Positions 59,977-64,000 of a stretch of 64,000 bases of DNA are shown here, in pieces (position 1 is the first letter of the stretch; every line of letters starts with the position of its first letter). The position numbers and the translations under genes were made by a program. The stretch spans positions 1 through 64,000 of the forward strand of contig JAGDVY010000031.1 in NCBI GenBank assembly GCA_023255875.1. Reading direction: 5' to 3'. The stretch comes from Hydrogenobacter sp. Lineage in GTDB: Bacteria > Aquificota > Aquificia > Aquificales > Aquificaceae. The notes under the pieces were generated by a model that was not told the DNA's origin, searched no databases, and saw nothing but the letters and a program-made list of their open reading frames with translations.

Positions 59977-61154
59977 AAAAGGAGCATTGGGCTTTACTAT
60001 CACTGGGTATAAATACGCTTCAAGCTTTAGCAAAGATGATAGCAGGCTTGCTAACAGGCAGTCTATCTATGATAGGTGAAACCTTTCATTCCCTTTCGGA
60101 CTCCTTTGCCTCTGTGATCACCTACCTTACCCTCAGGTTTTCTGAAAAAAAGAGTGAGAAATTTCCTTACGGTCTTTATAAACTGGAAAATGTGGGTTCT
60201 ATTGCTATAGCTATATTTTTACTACTTGCGAGTGCGGAGATATTCAAAAGAGCCTTTAGTTCACAGGTGGTTATAAAAAAAGAGTATATGGCTGTGGGAC
60301 TTGGTGTCATAAGCTTTTCTCTTCTTAGCTCTTTAATCCTTTCCTTTTTGGAAAGAAGGGCAGGAAAAAAGCTCAACTCTCCTGTGCTTGTTGCGGACTC
60401 TTATCACACGCTCACTGATGCCCTTGGTTCTTCTTTGGTGCTTATGAGCTTTCTGAGTTCTTACGCTGGATATGAGCTGGACAGGTACTTTGCGTTGGGA
60501 GTTTCTGCGCTTATAGCTTACACGGCTATTGGCATACTCAAAAAAGAAGTTTCTGTGCTTTTAGACATCTCCGCAGACCAAAATACCCTGAGCAAGATAA
60601 GGGAGATTATTCTGAGCTTTGATGAGGTGGTGGAAATAAGGCATCTATTTGTTAGGTCATCTGGTGGTAAGCTTTTTGCAGATATTACGCTGGTGGTCTC
60701 GGGCAGGGACTTTTTACAGATGCACAGCGTAGTAGATAAAATAGAAGAAAAGCTAAAGGCGGAGATACCACAGCTTGAAATGGTTTTCATACATTATGAA
60801 CCCAATCAAGAGACCACCTTGGGGGTGCTTTTAAACGAAAAGGGAGAAGTAAGTGAGAACTTTAGTGCTCAAAAGCTCATGCTCTTCAAAAAAGGTGAAA
60901 AGCCCCAGCTCATAAAAGACCTTCCACAGAACGAACAGAAGCTCGCCCAGTTCCTTATGGAAAAAGGAGTTTCCATAATACTCTGTGGGCATCATCCAGA
61001 AAGTAAAGAAGCCAAATGGATCATAAGCAGGTACGGTGCCTTTGTTTGGGAAACCCAAGAGAAAAACCCATACTTGGCTATATCCGAGGTGGCTTATAAT
61101 TTTAGCGATGTCCAAACTGCTCATAAAGAGAGGAAGGATCATAGACCCATCTAA
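59973..61154 (+). CDS. Cation diffusion facilitator transporter with C-terminal NifX/NifB-like domain
   Basis: CDF TM core GSLSMIGETFHSLSDSFASV, VADSYHTLTDALGS; C-terminal ~105 aa TTLGVLLNEKGEVSENFSAQKLMLFKKG... resembles the dinitrogenase Fe-Mo cofactor domain. Confidence 0.85.
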   Translation: MKKEHWALLSLGINTLQALAKMIAGLLTGSLSMIGETFHSLSDSFASVITYLTLRFSEKKSEKFPYGLYKLENVGSIAIAIFLLLASAEIFKRAFSSQVVIKKEYMAVGLGVISFSLLSSLILSFLERRAGKKLNSPVLVADSYHTLTDALGSSLVLMSFLSSYAGYELDRYFALGVSALIAYTAIGILKKEVSVLLDISADQNTLSKIREIILSFDEVVEIRHLFVRSSGGKLFADITLVVSGRDFLQMHSVVDKIEEKLKAEIPQLEMVFIHYEPNQETTLGVLLNEKGEVSENFSAQKLMLFKKGEKPQLIKDLPQNEQKLAQFLMEKGVSIILCGHHPESKEAKWIISRYGAFVWETQEKNPYLAISEVAYNFSDVQTAHKERKDHRPI

Positions 61155-62382
61155 TAATCTTGACTTTGTGGGAGACCTACTTATAGAGAAGGGAAAGGTA
61201 AAAGCCATAGGAGAAAACATCTTTGAGTTTGAGGCTCAGGTGATAGACGCATCTGGACTAATTGTGTGTCCTTCCTTTATAGACCTGCACGTGCATCTTA
61301 GAGACCCAGGACAAACTTACAAAGAGGACATAGAGAGCGGAAGCAGGTGTGCAGTGGCTGGAGGATACACCACTGTGGTGTGTATGCCCAACACAGACCC
61401 ACCCATAGATAGTCCTCAGGTAGCCCAGTACGTGATAGGCAAGGCAAAGTCCATAGGCTTGTGCTCAGTACTACCAGCAGGAACTCTTACAAAGGGTAGG
61501 AAAGGGAAAGAGCTCTCTGACTTTTATGCTCTTAAGTCTGCAGGGTGCGTGGCTCTCACAGATGATGGAAGCCCTCTTATGGACAGCAAGCTCATGAAGA
61601 GAGCTTTAGAACTTGCAGGACAGTTGGGACTTATTGTTATGAACCACTGCGAAGATGACAGTCTTGCATATGGACACATAAACGAAGGGTATGTGAGCGC
61701 TCTTTTGGGTATCTCTTCAAGACCTCCCGAAGCAGAAGATATACTTGTGGCAAGAGACCTGATACTTTCTTACCACACAGGCTCTCACATTCACATACAG
61801 CACCTTAGCACTGCCCTAAGTGTGGAACTAATAAGGTACTTTAAAGAGAAGGGTGCTAAAGTCTCTTGCGAAGTGAACCCTTACCATCTTGTATTCACAG
61901 AAGAGGAGATCCTAAGGTCTGGCTCTCCCGCTAAGGTAAACCCACCACTAAGAAGAAAAGAAGACAGGGATGCTCTCATATCCGCTTTAAAGGAGGGTAT
62001 CATAGATTGCATAGCAACGGATCACGCACCTCATGCAAGTTGGGAAAAGAAGCAGATAGAGAATGCAAAACCAGGTATGATAGGATTGCAGACCGCTTTA
62101 CCTATGGCTTTGAAGTTGGTAAGACAAGAACACATAACCCTGAAAGAAATGATAAATCTAATGTCATGCAGACCCGCACAGATACTCAAATTAGAAGGAT
62201 GTGGAACTCTAAAGGTGGGTTCAAAAGCCAACATAACCATCTTTGATCCAGAAAGAGAGTGGGTTCTTGACGAAAAGACAAACTATTCTAAGTCCAAAAA
62301 CACACCTTTGTGGAAAAAGACCCTCAAAGGGAAAGTGCTTTACACCATCTTTGAAGGGAAGGTAGTGTATCAAGATGTTTGA
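61108..62382 (+). CDS. pyrC: Dihydroorotase (class I)
   Basis: DLHVHLRDPGQTYKEDIESGSRCAVAGGYTTVVCMPNT; CIATDHAPHASWEK. Confidence 0.96.
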   Translation: MSKLLIKRGRIIDPSNNLDFVGDLLIEKGKVKAIGENIFEFEAQVIDASGLIVCPSFIDLHVHLRDPGQTYKEDIESGSRCAVAGGYTTVVCMPNTDPPIDSPQVAQYVIGKAKSIGLCSVLPAGTLTKGRKGKELSDFYALKSAGCVALTDDGSPLMDSKLMKRALELAGQLGLIVMNHCEDDSLAYGHINEGYVSALLGISSRPPEAEDILVARDLILSYHTGSHIHIQHLSTALSVELIRYFKEKGAKVSCEVNPYHLVFTEEEILRSGSPAKVNPPLRRKEDRDALISALKEGIIDCIATDHAPHASWEKKQIENAKPGMIGLQTALPMALKLVRQEHITLKEMINLMSCRPAQILKLEGCGTLKVGSKANITIFDPEREWVLDEKTNYSKSKNTPLWKKTLKGKVLYTIFEGKVVYQDV

Positions 62383-63226
62383 AAGGTTGTGTGTTATAGG
62401 TGTGGGCTTTATGGGAGGATCTTTTGCTTTGGCTTTCAGGGAATCTTTCCCTAACTGTGAGATATTGGGCATTGACATAAATGCGTATGCCATTGATAAA
62501 GCCATCCAGCTCGGTGTTGTAGATAAAGGAAGCACGCAAATAAACAGCCTTTCTCTCTTTAAGCCTGACCTTATAATGCTTGCTACACCAGTGGGAACTT
62601 TTGAAAGCATTGCAAAGGAGCTTTCTTCTCTTGATCTAAAGGATAGTCTTATAACAGACCTCGGAAGCGTAAAGGGTAGGCTGGTCTATATATTGGAGGA
62701 GTATTTGGGAGAAAACTTTGTAGGGGGCCATCCCATCGCAGGGACAGAAAAGTCAGGCGTGGAATATAGCAACAAGGACCTTTTCAAGGGTAAAAGATGT
62801 ATTCTGACACCAACACAGAGGACATCACCCAAAGCTTTAGAGAAGATAAAAAGCATATGGACATCTCTTGGTGCGTTGGTGGAAGAGATGGACCCATTCT
62901 TGCATGACTATGTGTTTGGAGCGGTATCTCACCTTCCCCATGCGGTTGCCTTTGCCCTCATAGATGCCATCAAACACCTTAGCAAAGATAGTTTAGACCT
63001 TTTTAAGTATCCAGGTGGAGGCTTTAAAGACTTTACACGCATAGCAAGTTCAGACCCTATCATGTGGAGAGACATATTCTTAGAAAACAGGGAAAATGTC
63101 CTAAAGGCTATAGAGGCCTTTGAAGCGTCCCTCAAAAACCTCAAGGAGCTCATAAAAAGCAGAAATTCACAAGAGCTTACAGATTATCTGCGCAGTGCCA
63201 AGAACTGTAGAGAGAAGATAAGCTAA
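62375..63226 (+). CDS. tyrA: Prephenate dehydrogenase
   Basis: CVIGVGFMGGSFALAFRE; VGGHPIAGTEKSGVEYSNKDLFKGKRCILTP. Confidence 0.94.
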   Translation: MFERLCVIGVGFMGGSFALAFRESFPNCEILGIDINAYAIDKAIQLGVVDKGSTQINSLSLFKPDLIMLATPVGTFESIAKELSSLDLKDSLITDLGSVKGRLVYILEEYLGENFVGGHPIAGTEKSGVEYSNKDLFKGKRCILTPTQRTSPKALEKIKSIWTSLGALVEEMDPFLHDYVFGAVSHLPHAVAFALIDAIKHLSKDSLDLFKYPGGGFKDFTRIASSDPIMWRDIFLENRENVLKAIEAFEASLKNLKELIKSRNSQELTDYLRSAKNCREKIS

Positions 63227-63302
63227 TGGTGGAGCGGAGGGGACTTGAACCCCCGACCTCCTACACGCCAAGCAGGCGCTCTCCCAACTGAGCTACCGCC
63301 CC
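63227..63302 (-). tRNA. tRNA-Ala (GGC)
   Basis: Reverse complement GGGGCGGTAGCTCAGTTGGGAGAGCGCCTGCTTGGCGTGTAGGAGGTCGGGGGTTCAAGTCCCCTCCGCTCCACCA; anticodon loop TTGGCGT; CCA encoded. Confidence 0.96.
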
Positions 63303-63361
63303 TACAGCTTTCAATACTTAAATATTATCTTAAAAGACCCTCTTAGTCAAGCTGTAATGGA

Positions 63362-63456
63362 GGCTGTTTGAAAAATTCCACAGCATTGAGAAAACTTAAT
63401 TTCTTAAAATAGCCTTCAAAAGCTCAAAAAATAAGTAAAGCTTCCAAAAGACCGAA
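63362..63456. repeat. 95-bp dispersed repeat, copy B
   Basis: GGCTGTTTGAAAAATTCCACAGCATTGAGAAAAC...AAGTAAAGCTTCCAAAAGACCGAA; 11 mismatches and no gaps against copy A. Confidence 0.93.
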
Positions 63457-63466
63457 GCTAGAACTA

Positions 63467-64000
63467 TTAAAGTAAAAGCTCAAGCAGGTCTTCCAATTGG
63501 ACACCGGGCATATCCACTTTTTTCAAAAAGTCTTCCACTTTAAACTTTACTTCATCTAAGTTCATACCTTTGAGCTCTTCCTCAAGTTCTTTGATGGCAT
63601 CTTTTGGTATAAGCGTGAAATCCCCATATATCCTTATGTCTTCTACTCTATTTTCTTTAACGTAGATTTCTGCCTTGAGGAGTCCTCCCTTTACCTTCTT
63701 GACCGCGTTTCTCACATAGACACCCTCCCTTATTTTTAAAAACCTGTGCTTTCTACCTGTATCTTCAAAGAGAACTTCCTCTGAGGTCATGTGTTTCATC
63801 AGTTCATCCGCCAAATGCACAACCTGATCGTTTATTTCTCCCTCACCTTCAAAATCTATAAGCTTGGAAAATTCCTCTATTAGTATGTTCTCCGCCTCTT
63901 GGTAAGAAAAGCTCCTGCCTGTTTCTCTTTCCACCCATGTGATGTTTTCTTCAAGACTCTTATAAAGTTTATCTCTGAACTTTTCCTCTTGAACTTTGAA
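63467..64000 (-). CDS. Lipoate-protein ligase-like protein, C-terminal part (truncated by window edge)
   Basis: VKKVKGGLLKAEIYVKENRVEDIRIYGDFTLIPKDAIKELEEELKG accessory-domain pattern; the frame stays open upstream of 63934 to the window end (...EEKFRDKLYKSLEENITWVERETG). Confidence 0.7.
   Translation of the reverse strand, partial: FKVQEEKFRDKLYKSLEENITWVERETGRSFSYQEAENILIEEFSKLIDFEGEGEINDQVVHLADELMKHMTSEEVLFEDTGRKHRFLKIREGVYVRNAVKKVKGGLLKAEIYVKENRVEDIRIYGDFTLIPKDAIKELEEELKGMNLDEVKFKVEDFLKKVDMPGVQLEDLLELLL

Overview
The window is a dense bacterial chromosome segment, almost certainly from the Aquificaceae and close to Hydrogenobacter/Thermocrinis. The main taxonomic clue is a cytochrome c-552 at 34290-34586 that is nearly the H. 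thermophilus protein as I remember it. Most of the window is core metabolism and information processing: fabD, queC, rpiB, folE, lpxI, speD, coaD, dinG, icd, lepA, mutS, rny, pheT, trpB, priA, queD, tusA-dsrE-like genes, lpd, lysA, yidC-yidD-rpmH, atpE/atpB, a znuABC-like operon, rnhC, murF, a tripartite RND efflux operon, pyrC and tyrA. There are two tRNAs on the minus strand, Gly(CCC) and Ala(GGC). A strong structured-RNA candidate (6S-like) lies between pheT and the 5-formyl-THF cyclo-ligase gene. I see no intact mobile element and no obvious defence island. The most notable signals are: (1) a possible terminal CRISPR repeat at the left edge; (2) a decayed ZIP transporter; (3) a disrupted DeoR-HTH/NosL-like reading frame; (4) a 95-bp dispersed repeat in two copies about 11.6 kb apart (~88% identical by hand alignment); (5) the 6S-like RNA plus a hairpin covering the downstream Shine-Dalgarno; (6) rpmH overlapping yidD with no rnpA between them; (7) a tRNA-Gly whose two ends encode the C-termini of the two flanking proteins; (8) a PriA homologue without recognisable helicase motifs; (9) an S8 protease with a Gly-rich/Cys/TM/Arg C-terminal sorting-like tail; (10) an upstream ORF overlapping the speD start. 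All calls were made by eye from translated sequence; no database search was run.
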